A stretch of DNA of 35,197 nucleotides. It comes from Candidatus Faecimonas gallistercoris. Lineage in GTDB: Bacteria > Bacillota_I > Bacilli_A > RF39 > UBA660. Where the stretch lies: NCBI GenBank assembly GCA_018712565.1, contig DVGU01000065.1, forward strand, positions 1-35,197, given 5' to 3'. The notes under the pieces were generated by a model that made no database searches, was not told the origin of the DNA, and was given only the letters and a program-made list of their open reading frames with translations. A program made the position numbers and the translations under genes. Positions 6,925 through 16,843 of this stretch are shown piece by piece (position 1 is the stretch's first letter; each line of letters begins with the position of its first letter).

Positions 6925-9240
6925 ATGAATCAGTGGATAAAAAAGAACTTTAATATATTATTAATTATTTTTATTTTATTACAACCCATATTAGATTTAA
7001 TAACAGGAATAGACCTACATCTATGGAAAGTAAATCTTACATTTGGTATTGTGATAAGAATAGTATTTTTGTTATTTATCTTATATAGTGTTTTATTTGT
7101 ATATAAAAAGAAACAAAACTATCTATACTATAGCATGATTATTGTATATGGAATACTCTATATAATAGGTATGCTACTTTATGAAAATAAAACAGAAATA
7201 TTCTCTCAAGTACAGGGATTATGTCGAGTATTTTATTTTCCAGTTCTATTAGTATCATTATATAGTCTAAAAGACGAAATAAAAATTAGTAAAATGACAT
7301 TAATGGTTGTCTTAATAACATATTTAGTATGTATCTTAATACCAAATTGTCTAAATTTAGGGTTTGAAAGCTATGAAATAACAAAAGCAGGGACTTTAGG
7401 ATTTTTTAATTCTGCCAATGAAATAAGTGGAATTATATCAATACTGACACCAATAATGATTTTAATATTTATAAATACTAAAAAGATAATTCCTATTATT
7501 ATAATATCACTAATATATATTTTCGTAATCTTAACAATTGGTACTAAAACTCCATTACTATCCTTAGGAATTATAGTATTCTTTACTTATATATGGTTTG
7601 TATATAAAGAAATAAAAGTAAAAGAATTTAAAAAAATAGTAATTAGTTTTCTTGCTTTAACTATTTTAGTAACAGCAATTATCTTAATCTTACCTAAGAC
7701 AAACTTTTATAAAAATATAAAAACACATCTAAACTATTTAAAATTAGATAGTGTAACAGAAGTATTTAAAAAAGAAGAATTAGTAGACCATTTTATTTTC
7801 AGCCAAAGATTGACATTTTTAAGAAATAGAAAAGAAGATTATACCCAGGCAAATAATTATCAAAAACTATTTGGTATAGGATATTTAAATGGTAAAAAGC
7901 CAGCGAAAGCAGTAGAAATGGATTATTTTGATATTTATTATTCACATGGATTAATAGGATTTATTATCTACTTCGGAATATATGGATATTTTTTCTATTT
8001 AATTATGAGAAAAAGAAGAAAATTAGATTTTACTCAGTATTTAATATATATCAGTATTATATTAAGTATATTCTTATCTTTCTTTACCGGGCATATTATA
8101 ACCTCTCCAGCAGTAAGTATATTAGTAGCTATTATTTTATTAATGTTAGTAAAAGAGCAAAAGAAAAAACTATTATTTACAGCATATAATTTAAATTTAG
8201 GAGGTATAGAAACCGCACTTATTAATTTAGTAAATAGAATCAATCTTAATAAATATGATGTAGAAATTATCTTAGAGAAAAAAGAAGGTATATTTCTAGA
8301 TAAAGTAAAAAAACAAATTACCATTAAAGAATTTAAAGTATGTAATAATAAAAATATAATTCTAAGAAAGGTATTAAATTTACTAAAGCAAACTTGGTTT
8401 TACATCACGAAATATCATACTTATGATTTCAGTTGTTGCTACGCCACGTATAGTCTTAGTGGTAACAAACTAACACGTATGGCATCAACGAATACAGCTT
8501 TTTATGTTCATAATAATTATAAAGATGTATATAAGGATGATAAAAAAGAAAAACAGTTTTTTGAAAATAGAAATATTGAAAAATTTAAACATATTATCTT
8601 TGTATCAAATGAATACAAGAAAGAATTTTTAAGATTATATCCTCAATTAGAAAATAAAGTAATGGTTTTAAATAATTTTATTGATACCAAGGATATTATA
8701 GAAAAAAGTAAAGAAAAAATAAAAGAACATAAACCAAGAGGGAAAAAATTATTTGTGTTTGTTGGAAGGCTAGATGATGAAGCAAAAAAAGTAGGCAGAG
8801 CTATTGTTCTTACCAAGGAAATAAATGATATGATGTTATGGATAGTAGGAGATGGACCAGATCGAAAAATGTATGAAGATTTAGTAAAGAAAAATAAATT
8901 AGAAAATAAAGTAACTTTTCTAGGTAAGAAAAAAAACCCTTATCCTTATATGAAAAAAGCAGATTATATCCTAATGACTTCAGATTATGAAGGCTTTCCA
9001 GTAATTTACTTAGAGACAATTACCTTACAAACACCATTAATTACAACAATAGATGTTAGTGATGATAAAATAAAGATAGGAAAAGATTATGCTAAAATAA
9101 TTTCAAAAAATCAAAAGAAAATGTTAAAACAAGTAAAAGAAATATTATCTTCACCAAAACAAGTGAAAAAAATAGATATAGAAAATATTCAAAAAGAAAG
9201 AATGAAAACATTTGAAAAATTATTTGACGGGGTGATATAA
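6925..9240 (+). CDS. fusion of O-antigen ligase/polymerase-like membrane domain with GT4 glycosyltransferase
   Basis: Residues 1 to about 410 are highly hydrophobic with roughly ten to twelve membrane segments, and include FGIGYLNGKK and YSHGLIGFIIYFG, the large-loop and following-helix pattern of the Wzy/WaaL (O-antigen ligase) superfamily. From about 414 a cytoplasmic GT4 (GT-B) enzyme begins: LLFTAYNLNLGGIETALI is the N-terminal glycine loop, FVFVGRLDDEAKK opens the nucleotide-sugar domain, and EGFPVIYLE gives the E-x7-E pair Glu689/Glu697. One frame runs through both parts with no internal start likely. It is first of eight closely spaced genes; its stop overlaps the next ATG (TAATG). Inferred role: adds a sugar inside and polymerises or ligates the glycan outside. 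Confidence 0.8.
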   Translation: MNQWIKKNFNILLIIFILLQPILDLITGIDLHLWKVNLTFGIVIRIVFLLFILYSVLFVYKKKQNYLYYSMIIVYGILYIIGMLLYENKTEIFSQVQGLCRVFYFPVLLVSLYSLKDEIKISKMTLMVVLITYLVCILIPNCLNLGFESYEITKAGTLGFFNSANEISGIISILTPIMILIFINTKKIIPIIIISLIYIFVILTIGTKTPLLSLGIIVFFTYIWFVYKEIKVKEFKKIVISFLALTILVTAIILILPKTNFYKNIKTHLNYLKLDSVTEVFKKEELVDHFIFSQRLTFLRNRKEDYTQANNYQKLFGIGYLNGKKPAKAVEMDYFDIYYSHGLIGFIIYFGIYGYFFYLIMRKRRKLDFTQYLIYISIILSIFLSFFTGHIITSPAVSILVAIILLMLVKEQKKKLLFTAYNLNLGGIETALINLVNRINLNKYDVEIILEKKEGIFLDKVKKQITIKEFKVCNNKNIILRKVLNLLKQTWFYITKYHTYDFSCCYATYSLSGNKLTRMASTNTAFYVHNNYKDVYKDDKKEKQFFENRNIEKFKHIIFVSNEYKKEFLRLYPQLENKVMVLNNFIDTKDIIEKSKEKIKEHKPRGKKLFVFVGRLDDEAKKVGRAIVLTKEINDMMLWIVGDGPDRKMYEDLVKKNKLENKVTFLGKKKNPYPYMKKADYILMTSDYEGFPVIYLETITLQTPLITTIDVSDDKIKIGKDYAKIISKNQKKMLKQVKEILSSPKQVKKIDIENIQKERMKTFEKLFDGVI

Positions 9241-10160
9241 TGCCTAAATTTAGTATCATAATACCAGTATATAATGTTGAAAATTATATAAAAAGAACAC
9301 TAGATAGTGTCTTCAAGCAAACTTATAAAGACTTTGAAGTGATCATAGTAGATGATGGTTGTACAGATAATAGTATTACATTGGCAAAAGAATATGATGT
9401 AAAAATAATAAATGAAGATCATGTTGGTGTAAGTCAGGCCAGAAATATCGGACAAAAGCATGCTAAAGGAGAATATTTATTGTTTTTAGATAGTGATGAT
9501 TATTGGAATAAGGATTTATTAGCAAATATTAATAAGTCTTTAAAAAACAAACCAGATGTAGTAAGATTCCAAGTAAGAACGGTAACAGATAATAAGGAAA
9601 AAATAGATTATAAAGAAAAAAGATTTATTGGACTAAATGGAATAGATGCTTTTTCTAAAATAGTAAATTTCCATTTTATAGAAAGTATTTGGTGTTATGC
9701 AATCAGAAGAGAATATTATGAAAAGGAAAAGTTTCAATTTAAAAAAGGAAAAATACATGAAGACTTTGGACTTACTCCTCTAATTATTATGAAGGCAAAA
9801 ACCATAAATTCAATCTCATATATTGGTTATAACTATTATCGTAGATCTGGAAGTATTATGAATACACCAGATTATAGTTGGACGAAAAGGAAAGTAAAAG
9901 ATTTTTATTATCATTATCGTAATCTAAAAAAAGAAGCAAACAAAATAAAAGGCGATACTACAATATTTAAAAGTTATATTGCCAATAGTATGTTAAAAAA
10001 AATTTGTGAATTAGAAAAAGATGACTATAATAAATATAGACAGATATTAAAAAAAGAAAATGTAGAAAAGGATTTACTAACGGATACGACATCTAGAAAA
10101 ATAAAAAAATTATTAGTATCAATAAGTCCTAAATTATACTATCAAATAATAAAGAAGTAG
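9240..10160 (+). CDS. GT2 family glycosyltransferase
   Basis: GT-A fold enzyme that transfers a nucleotide-activated sugar to the growing polysaccharide. FSIIIPVYN at the N-terminus, VDDG at 38-41, and the metal-binding DSDD at 84-87 are all intact. KIHEDFGL near 175-182 supplies the acidic pair expected for the catalytic base. The C-terminal third is basic and has no membrane segment. GGGGTGA ends in the preceding gene and the ATG overlaps its stop. Donor and acceptor sugars cannot be deduced. Confidence 0.88.
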   Translation: MPKFSIIIPVYNVENYIKRTLDSVFKQTYKDFEVIIVDDGCTDNSITLAKEYDVKIINEDHVGVSQARNIGQKHAKGEYLLFLDSDDYWNKDLLANINKSLKNKPDVVRFQVRTVTDNKEKIDYKEKRFIGLNGIDAFSKIVNFHFIESIWCYAIRREYYEKEKFQFKKGKIHEDFGLTPLIIMKAKTINSISYIGYNYYRRSGSIMNTPDYSWTKRKVKDFYYHYRNLKKEANKIKGDTTIFKSYIANSMLKKICELEKDDYNKYRQILKKENVEKDLLTDTTSRKIKKLLVSISPKLYYQIIKK

Positions 10161-10170
10161 AGGTAAATAT

Positions 10171-11142
10171 ATGAAAAAGGAAAATAAGAAAACATTAGAA
10201 AAAATATCTATTGTAGTTCCATGCTACAACGAAGAAGAAACCCTACCCATTTTTTATGAAGAAATCACAAAAATAGCAACAGAAATGAAGAAGGTAGAAT
10301 TTGAATTTTTATTTATTAATGATGGTAGTAAAGATAATACATTAAATATTTTAAGAGAGTTATCCAAAAAAGATAAAAGAGTAAGATACATTTCTTTTTC
10401 AAGAAACTTTGGGAAAGAAGGAGGAATGTATGCAGGATTAGAAAATGCAACGGGAGATTATGTAGCAATAATGGATGCTGATATGCAAGATCCTCCAGAA
10501 ATGGTAAAAACCATGTATGAAGATATTAAAGAAGAAGGGTATGATTGTGTAGCTTTATGTAGTCCAAATCATAAAGGATATAGTCCAGTAAGAAAATTAT
10601 TCACCAATTGGTGGTACAAATTAATTGCTAAAATATCATCCACTCCTCAAGTACCAGGAGCAAGAGATTTTCGTTTAATGAACAGAAAAATGGTAGATGC
10701 CATTGTTAATATGAAAGAATACAATAGATATTCTAAAGGAATATTTAGTTTTGTAGGTTTTAATACAAAATGGATTGAGTATGAAGCACCAGATAGAGTA
10801 GCAGGAACATCTAAATTTAACTTTTGGAAACTCTTTAGATATGCCCTAGAAGGTATCTTGGCATTTTCTACCACGCCATTAGTAATATCAGCAATCATTG
10901 GCTTAATTTTCTGCCTAATTGCCTTTATCTTAGTTATAGTAATTATTATAAAAACCTTAATAATTGGAGACCCAGTAAGTGGCTGGCCATCCCTTGCCTG
11001 TATGATTATGTTTGTAAGTGGAGTACAACTATTCTTCTTAGGAATCATAGGAATGTATTTGTCAAAACTATATTTAGAAGTAAAGAAAAGACCAATCTAT
11101 ATTACAAAAGAAACAGAAAAAGAAAAAAAGAAAGAAAAATAG
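10171..11142 (+). CDS. GtrB/DPM1-like polyprenyl-phosphate glycosyltransferase
   Basis: Makes polyprenyl-phosphate-linked monosaccharide from a nucleotide sugar at the inner membrane face. Diagnostic are SIVVPCYNEEETLP (13-26), DADMQDPPE (102-110), GARDFRLMNR (163-172) and RVAGTSKF (209-216), then two membrane segments (about 234-263 and 273-299). Length 323 aa is standard for GtrB, CsbB and YkcC-like enzymes. The next gene is a multi-membrane GT-C candidate, the usual acceptor-side partner in such three-component glycosylation systems. No small GtrA-type flippase is encoded nearby. Gap to the preceding gene is 10 bases, with AGAGGT as binding site. Confidence 0.9.
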   Translation: MKKENKKTLEKISIVVPCYNEEETLPIFYEEITKIATEMKKVEFEFLFINDGSKDNTLNILRELSKKDKRVRYISFSRNFGKEGGMYAGLENATGDYVAIMDADMQDPPEMVKTMYEDIKEEGYDCVALCSPNHKGYSPVRKLFTNWWYKLIAKISSTPQVPGARDFRLMNRKMVDAIVNMKEYNRYSKGIFSFVGFNTKWIEYEAPDRVAGTSKFNFWKLFRYALEGILAFSTTPLVISAIIGLIFCLIAFILVIVIIIKTLIIGDPVSGWPSLACMIMFVSGVQLFFLGIIGMYLSKLYLEVKKRPIYITKETEKEKKKEK

Positions 11143-11175
11143 CATAACTAAAAAGATGAAAGGAGGTAAAAATAT

Positions 11176-12702
11176 ATGAAAAAAAAACTAACCTCCATAA
11201 TTAAAGTGATTGCAATTATAACTTTAATTCTATTATTATATATAAATATAACAAATATATCACAAGTTATTAATACTATGGAAAAAGTAGAAATATCAAA
11301 AATATCTTTCACAAATCATATTGCAACAATTATAACGATAATAATATTATTGTCAGTATTATTCCTTAATAAGAAATATAAAATTATAAATGTAAAAAAC
11401 AAAAAAACTACAGTAATTTTCTTAATAATTTATGCAATAATCTGTTACAAGTGGATAAATTATTCAGCTATAACACCAGTAGATGATGCTAAAATGGTTT
11501 ATAATTTAGCCAAAAATATAATTATAAATGGTTTTGATTTTGCGACCCAGAATAACTATTTAGAAAAATGTCCTCAACAGATATCCATGGTATTTTTCTT
11601 TGTTATAATAATGAAAATATTTTCAACAACAGACTTCTTAGTATTCCAAATATTAAATATAGTGGCAAATATTTTTATAATATTAGGTATATTTAAAGTA
11701 ACGAATATATTATTAGGAAAAGATAAATCGGATAATTTTATTAGTTTCTTTCTAACCATAACATTTTTTCCATTAATCATAATCTGCAATTTTGTATATG
11801 GTGATTACCTAGGATTAGCTTTCGCAATATGGTCGTTAACATATTTATTCAAGTATAATGAAAATAACAAGATATCTTCTTTTATTGTATCAGCGATATT
11901 ACTACTATTTGCCATTCTAATAAAAACGAATTATCTAATTGTTCTGATAGCTTATATAATATACTTTGTAATAAAACTATGGAAAAAAGAACACCTATTA
12001 TTAAAAATAGGCCTAACAATTTTATATATTATCATCAGCTTTGTACCATATTATACCATCAAACAATATGCAATAAACAGATGGAAACTAGATAAAGAAG
12101 AATCTCTACCAACCACTGCATACATATACATGGGTGCATCAGAAAGCAATCGAGAAGCAGGATGGTATGGCAATGGAATTTTACTTGCTTGGAAAGATGC
12201 TAAAAAATCAAGAAAAAAGTATCCTAAACTAATTCAAAAAAGGATAAATAAATTTATAAATAATCCAGCTTACTTTTTAGATTTTTATAAAAGAAAAATA
12301 ACATCTGGATGGGCAGATCCTACATATCAAAGTATATGGTATGGAATAAAAAAAGAAAACAAACAAACCCATCTACAGAATATTTTTAACTCCACAAAAT
12401 ATCAAGTATTAATTGTTTATACAAAAGCATTAGTAATTATCATTTATGGTTTTTCCTTATTTGAATTAATCTATAATAGAAAAGAGATAAAAGAACAAAC
12501 TTTATTATTATATATTATTTTCTTAGGAGGATTTTTCTTTCACCTATTATGGGAGATGAAAGCAAGATATACAATGCCATATGTTATGATATTAATACCA
12601 CCCGCAACAATTGGAATACATCATTTCTTTAACATAATAAATAATAAAATAAATCCTAAAAAAGTATTACCCTATAGGAAAAAAATAAAAAAGGAAGTAT
12701 GA
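11176..12702 (+). CDS. polytopic GT-C-like glycosyltransferase
   Basis: 508 residues with about a dozen hydrophobic segments and one large external loop near 305-420. PVDDAK places an Asp pair (Asp103, Asp104) in the first external loop, the position of the catalytic acid residues in the GT-C fold (PMT/ArnT-like). The C-terminal LLWEMKARYTMPYV is a common ending motif of bacterial GT-C proteins. GT-C enzymes use polyprenyl-phosphate sugars outside the membrane, so the preceding GtrB-like gene is the likely donor synthase. AGGAGG precedes the start; the gene ends with TGA, one of the stops showing the standard code. Family membership is by motif and topology only. Confidence 0.65.
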   Translation: MKKKLTSIIKVIAIITLILLLYINITNISQVINTMEKVEISKISFTNHIATIITIIILLSVLFLNKKYKIINVKNKKTTVIFLIIYAIICYKWINYSAITPVDDAKMVYNLAKNIIINGFDFATQNNYLEKCPQQISMVFFFVIIMKIFSTTDFLVFQILNIVANIFIILGIFKVTNILLGKDKSDNFISFFLTITFFPLIIICNFVYGDYLGLAFAIWSLTYLFKYNENNKISSFIVSAILLLFAILIKTNYLIVLIAYIIYFVIKLWKKEHLLLKIGLTILYIIISFVPYYTIKQYAINRWKLDKEESLPTTAYIYMGASESNREAGWYGNGILLAWKDAKKSRKKYPKLIQKRINKFINNPAYFLDFYKRKITSGWADPTYQSIWYGIKKENKQTHLQNIFNSTKYQVLIVYTKALVIIIYGFSLFELIYNRKEIKEQTLLLYIIFLGGFFFHLLWEMKARYTMPYVMILIPPATIGIHHFFNIINNKINPKKVLPYRKKIKKEV

Positions 12703-12706
12703 TAAA

Positions 12707-13669
12707 TTGAAAAAAGTAGATATTAGTATTATTGTACCAATTTATAATGCAGAAAAATATTTAAATGATTGTATAGAATCATTATTAAATCAAACAAAAA
12801 AAGAATTAGAATTTATTTTAATAAATGATGGTTCAACAGATTCTTCAGAAAAAATTATCAAAAAATATAAAGATGAAAGAATTAAATATTATAAAAACAA
12901 AAATCAAGGAATAGGTAAAACTAGAAACTTTGGTATTTCTAAAGCAACGGGTAAATACATTATGTTTTTAGATAGTGATGATTATCTAGAGAGTAATGCT
13001 TGCAAAGAATTATATCAAAAAGCAGAAAAGGAAAAGTTAGACCTAGTAATATGTAATTTTTATCGGGTAGAAAATGGCCATAAAGACGTAGTTAAAATAC
13101 CAGAATTCAAAAATACTACCTTAAGAGAAACACCCAATCTATTATTAAAGGTTAATCTAGCTCCTTGGAATAAACTATATAAAAAAGATTTACTAAAACA
13201 AAATAAAATTAAATTTGTAGAAGATTTAAAATATGAAGATGCTCCCTTTGTTGTAGAAGCAATGGATAAAGCCAAAAAAATAGGATATATTAATAAAGAA
13301 TTAAATTATTACATAATTCACAAAAATAGTGAAACAACAATAAGAGATGAAAGAATTTTTGATATTATTGATATTGTGGATAAAATTAGGAATTATTTTA
13401 AAAACAGAAAAGAATTCACAGAAACTGTGGATAAATTAACCATTAAAATATTAACAAACTACACAATTCAACAAAGGCTACAACAAGAAAAAGAAGTTGG
13501 AATGAACTTTATTGATAAGGCATTTCAATATATAAAAACCAATATTCCAGACTATAAAAACAATAAATATTATGAAAATAGAGGAATTTTACGAAGAACT
13601 ATTGAAAAAAATAAATTTTTGACTAAAATATATTGTAGCTTATACAGACGAAAAATAGACAAGAATTAA
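12707..13669 (+). CDS. GT2 family glycosyltransferase with TTG start
   Basis: A second sugar transferase of the same fold: ISIIVPIYNAEKY, INDGSTDSS (39-47) and metal-binding DSDD (89-92), plus LKYEDAPF as the acidic catalytic segment. It is 320 aa, close to the GT2 gene at 9240 and probably paralogous. The start is TTG at 12707: AAGGAAG lies nine bases upstream inside the end of the previous gene, and no ATG exists before the conserved first strand. Four-base gap to the preceding stop indicates coupling. Confidence 0.85.
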   Translation: MKKVDISIIVPIYNAEKYLNDCIESLLNQTKKELEFILINDGSTDSSEKIIKKYKDERIKYYKNKNQGIGKTRNFGISKATGKYIMFLDSDDYLESNACKELYQKAEKEKLDLVICNFYRVENGHKDVVKIPEFKNTTLRETPNLLLKVNLAPWNKLYKKDLLKQNKIKFVEDLKYEDAPFVVEAMDKAKKIGYINKELNYYIIHKNSETTIRDERIFDIIDIVDKIRNYFKNRKEFTETVDKLTIKILTNYTIQQRLQQEKEVGMNFIDKAFQYIKTNIPDYKNNKYYENRGILRRTIEKNKFLTKIYCSLYRRKIDKN

Positions 13670-13680
13670 GGAGAAATAGC

Positions 13681-15006
13681 ATGAAGTATTTAAAAAATAT
13701 AAAATTATCAAAACAAAAACAAACTATAATTATTTTAATAAGTATATTTATCATGATGTTAGTTTTAAATCTATTAACTCCTTTACTAGCAGATGATTAC
13801 TCATATTCATTAAGCTTAGATGATACTAAAATCAATAGTTTAATGGATGTAATAAATTATCAATGGTGGCATTATTTTAACTGGGGAGGAAGAACAGTTG
13901 CTCATACCATAGCCCAGCTATTTTTATTGTTTCCTAAAATAGTATTTAGCATCATCAATGCCATGATTTATGTTGCTTTAGTTTATTTAATTTATTTACA
14001 TACTAGATTGAATAGAGAAGATAAACCTTTATTTTTATTATTGATACACTTTGCTTTATGGTTTTGTCTACCAGTCTTTGGTCAAACATGTCTATGGTTA
14101 ATTGGCTCTTGTAATTACTTGTGGACAACGGTCTTAATTTTATGGTTTCTATGGATTTATAGAAATCATAACAACAAAGATTCTATCCTCAAAATAATAG
14201 GAATATTTATATTTGGAATAATAGCTGGTTGGACCAATGAAAACACCTCATTTGGATTAATTGTATTAACATTAGGAATACTATTAATAGATAAATACAA
14301 AGATAAAAAGAAAAAAATCCCCAAATATAAATGGAGTGGTCTTCTAGGAAGTATTGTAGGATTCTTAATATTAATACTAGCACCTGGTAATTATGTCCGT
14401 GCCGATGTAGCAGATGATAAATCTTTTATTTTAATAAAAATCATAAAAAGAGCAATCAATTATACGATTACTATGACTGATTATTTATTACCATTAATAA
14501 TAGTAACAGTAATAGCTTTTAGTATCTATATCTTTTATAAAAAGAAAATTCACTATCAAGTATGGCTTTTCCTATTAGCAGCTTTCTTAAGTATTTATGC
14601 AATGGTTTTATCTCCTCAATTTCCAGAAAGATCTTGGTTCGGAGTCATTATCTTTCTCTTAATAGCAAACTTAACTTTATTATATGAGATAGATAAATTC
14701 CACAAAGTATATAAAGTAATCATAATAGATACCATTATTATATTATCTTTCATCTATATAGGCGAGTATCTAACAACAACTCTAGACATTAACAATTTAA
14801 GAAATGCCTGGGAATACCGAGAAAACTATATTAAAAAGCAAAAGAAAAAAGGAAATACAAAAATAAAACTAGGACCATTTTATACAGAGAACTCAAAGAA
14901 TCCAACATATGGACTAGCAGATATTATAGAGGATAAAGATGAATGGCCAAATAATGATTTAGCACTTTATTTTAATGTAAAAAGTATCGAAGCAAAAACA
15001 GACTAG
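13681..15006 (+). CDS. polytopic membrane protein, DUF6056/GT-C-like
   Basis: 441 aa with about ten hydrophobic segments. LADDYSY puts an Asp pair (Asp38, Asp39) just after the first membrane segment, and WWHYFNWGGRTVAH follows, which I associate with the DUF6056 group of envelope-polysaccharide loci; the arrangement resembles the catalytic first loop of GT-C enzymes. The C-terminus (about 380-441) is a hydrophilic external tail. AAGGAG precedes the ATG and the gap to the GT2 gene is 11 bases. A lipid-linked-sugar transferase role is inference from topology and context. Confidence 0.6.
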   Translation: MKYLKNIKLSKQKQTIIILISIFIMMLVLNLLTPLLADDYSYSLSLDDTKINSLMDVINYQWWHYFNWGGRTVAHTIAQLFLLFPKIVFSIINAMIYVALVYLIYLHTRLNREDKPLFLLLIHFALWFCLPVFGQTCLWLIGSCNYLWTTVLILWFLWIYRNHNNKDSILKIIGIFIFGIIAGWTNENTSFGLIVLTLGILLIDKYKDKKKKIPKYKWSGLLGSIVGFLILILAPGNYVRADVADDKSFILIKIIKRAINYTITMTDYLLPLIIVTVIAFSIYIFYKKKIHYQVWLFLLAAFLSIYAMVLSPQFPERSWFGVIIFLLIANLTLLYEIDKFHKVYKVIIIDTIIILSFIYIGEYLTTTLDINNLRNAWEYRENYIKKQKKKGNTKIKLGPFYTENSKNPTYGLADIIEDKDEWPNNDLALYFNVKSIEAKTD

Positions 15007-15019
15007 AAAGGAAAATATT

Positions 15020-15709
15020 ATGAAAAACACCATAGAAAAATTATTAATAATAATAGGAATATTAAATATAATTGTCATATCTATATTTTTAACTATTCCA
15101 CAAACAAAAGCAAATTATGAACCACAACAATGCCAGTGGAAAACAGATATTAGTAAAAATGAAAACTTTGTCTTTTTAGGAGATTCTATTACTGACTGGT
15201 ATCCAATCGAAGAATTATATGAAGATATGCCAATTGTAAATAGTGGAAAGGCTGGATATAAAACGCAAGATATTTTAGAGGAAATGGATGAACTAGTTTA
15301 TCAATATAATCCTACCAAGGTTGTTATTTTAATCGGAACGAATGATTTAAATAATGATGTACCAGAAGATAAAATGTTAGAAAATATCGAAAAGATAATA
15401 AAAGATATTAAGAAAAATCGAAAAAAAGCTAAACTTTATGTACAATCAATTTATCCAATTAATAATTCAGATAATGATAAAATAAATAAAGATACTGTAG
15501 GAGTAAGAACAAATGAGACAATTCAAAGAGTAAATAAACAAATTAAAAAAATTTGCAAACAACAAAATGTAACTTATATTGATATGTATAGTGAGTTAGT
15601 AGATAATGAAGGTAATTTAATATTAAAATATACAAAAGATGGTCTTCATATTTCAGAACTAGGATATTTAAAAATAACAAGAATACTATTATCATATTTA
15701 GAGAATTAA
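15020..15709 (+). CDS. exported SGNH/GDSL hydrolase-fold protein
   Basis: A hydrophobic N-terminus (about 7-26, ending TKA before NYEPQQ) is a signal anchor or signal peptide, placing the domain outside. The four SGNH blocks are present: LGDSIT with nucleophile Ser56, NSGKAG for the Gly, GTND for the Asn, and DGLH with Asp207 and His210. Family members are esterases or O-acetyltransferases. The next gene is an acyltransferase-3 membrane protein; in OatA-type enzymes these two domains are one chain, so a split O-acetylation pair is the best reading. Binding site GAAAGGAA, 13-base gap from the previous gene. Confidence 0.85.
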   Translation: MKNTIEKLLIIIGILNIIVISIFLTIPQTKANYEPQQCQWKTDISKNENFVFLGDSITDWYPIEELYEDMPIVNSGKAGYKTQDILEEMDELVYQYNPTKVVILIGTNDLNNDVPEDKMLENIEKIIKDIKKNRKKAKLYVQSIYPINNSDNDKINKDTVGVRTNETIQRVNKQIKKICKQQNVTYIDMYSELVDNEGNLILKYTKDGLHISELGYLKITRILLSYLEN

Positions 15710-15725
15710 GTTAGGATGAAATAAA

Positions 15726-16799
15726 ATGAAACAAAAGAGAATAAAATACATCGATGCTCTAAGAGTAATTGCAATAATCTCTGTAGTCGCAATACATGTT
15801 TTTGCAGACTTTAGAGATACTTATATAAACACTAATAGATTATACTATGGATTAATAACGTTATTAGATTCATTTACCAGAATGGGAGTTCCTATATTTT
15901 TTATGATAACGGGAGCTTTTATGTTATCCAAAAAAGAAACAAAAAAATATTCACAATTTTTAAAACAACGTCTTCCTAAATTACTTATTCCATTCTTTAT
16001 AATATCTATTATTTATTTTATTTATGAAGGAATAACCCAGGATAAACCACTAACTGTGATAGAATTTATAAAACAATTTACCTCATCAGGTGGAGTAAAA
16101 TATCATTTTTGGTTTATGTATATAATAATTCTAATATATATATTTATTCCATTCATAAAAGTATTAGTTCAAAATTTAAAAAGAAATGAATTAAGAAATT
16201 TAATTATCGTAATTTTTATTTTAGGAAATGTATTAAAAACAATCAATCTATATACCTCAAAAATAGATATAACTTTATTTACAGGTATTACATTAAAAGA
16301 TATAACTATCTATTCTAATTATGTCTTATTAGGATACTATCTATATAATTATGATATAAAACAAAACACTAGAAAAAAAATATATATAATAGGTATACTC
16401 TGTATTTTACTAATTCCTATCGCAGATTTATTATTGATTGATAATATGAGAAATGATGTTATTTTAGGAAGTACTTCATGTTTCCCACTGATTCCATCTA
16501 TGGCATTATTTTTATTATTGAAATATCAATATAACAATTGGAATATTCCTAAAATAATAGATAAAATAGAACAAAAGTCTGCACCATTAATATTTTATAT
16601 ATACATGATTCATGTCTTAATAATGGAATTAATAACAAAACAATTACAAAAAATATGGATTCCTAATAGATTCATAGAAAGAGGACTATATTATTTTATA
16701 ATATTCCTATCAACAGTAATACTATCATACATAATAGCAATAATATTCCACAAGATATATAGTTTTTGTGAACATAAAATAAAAAAAATAAGAAACTAG
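15726..16799 (+). CDS. acyltransferase 3 family membrane protein
   Basis: Ten or so membrane segments in 357 aa, typical for the acyltransferase-3 family, which moves acyl (usually acetyl) groups across the membrane onto surface glycans. The N-terminal signature YIDALRVIAIISVVAIHVF has the conserved Arg13 and His24; RMGVPIFFMITGAFML is the second family motif. It lacks the extracellular SGNH domain of OatA, but an SGNH protein is encoded 16 bases upstream. Last gene of the eight-gene operon. Substrate unknown. Confidence 0.88.
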   Translation: MKQKRIKYIDALRVIAIISVVAIHVFADFRDTYINTNRLYYGLITLLDSFTRMGVPIFFMITGAFMLSKKETKKYSQFLKQRLPKLLIPFFIISIIYFIYEGITQDKPLTVIEFIKQFTSSGGVKYHFWFMYIIILIYIFIPFIKVLVQNLKRNELRNLIIVIFILGNVLKTINLYTSKIDITLFTGITLKDITIYSNYVLLGYYLYNYDIKQNTRKKIYIIGILCILLIPIADLLLIDNMRNDVILGSTSCFPLIPSMALFLLLKYQYNNWNIPKIIDKIEQKSAPLIFYIYMIHVLIMELITKQLQKIWIPNRFIERGLYYFIIFLSTVILSYIIAIIFHKIYSFCEHKIKKIRN

Positions 16800-16843
16800 T
16801 TAGTAATCTCTTAAGTAGACTCATTTTCTTATATATTACTTTG

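Noticed and set aside
12700-12702. TGA read as tryptophan (Mycoplasma-type code)
   Set aside because: TGA ends several genes exactly where the next gene starts (12702, 17765, 24775) and Trp positions in conserved motifs are TGG.
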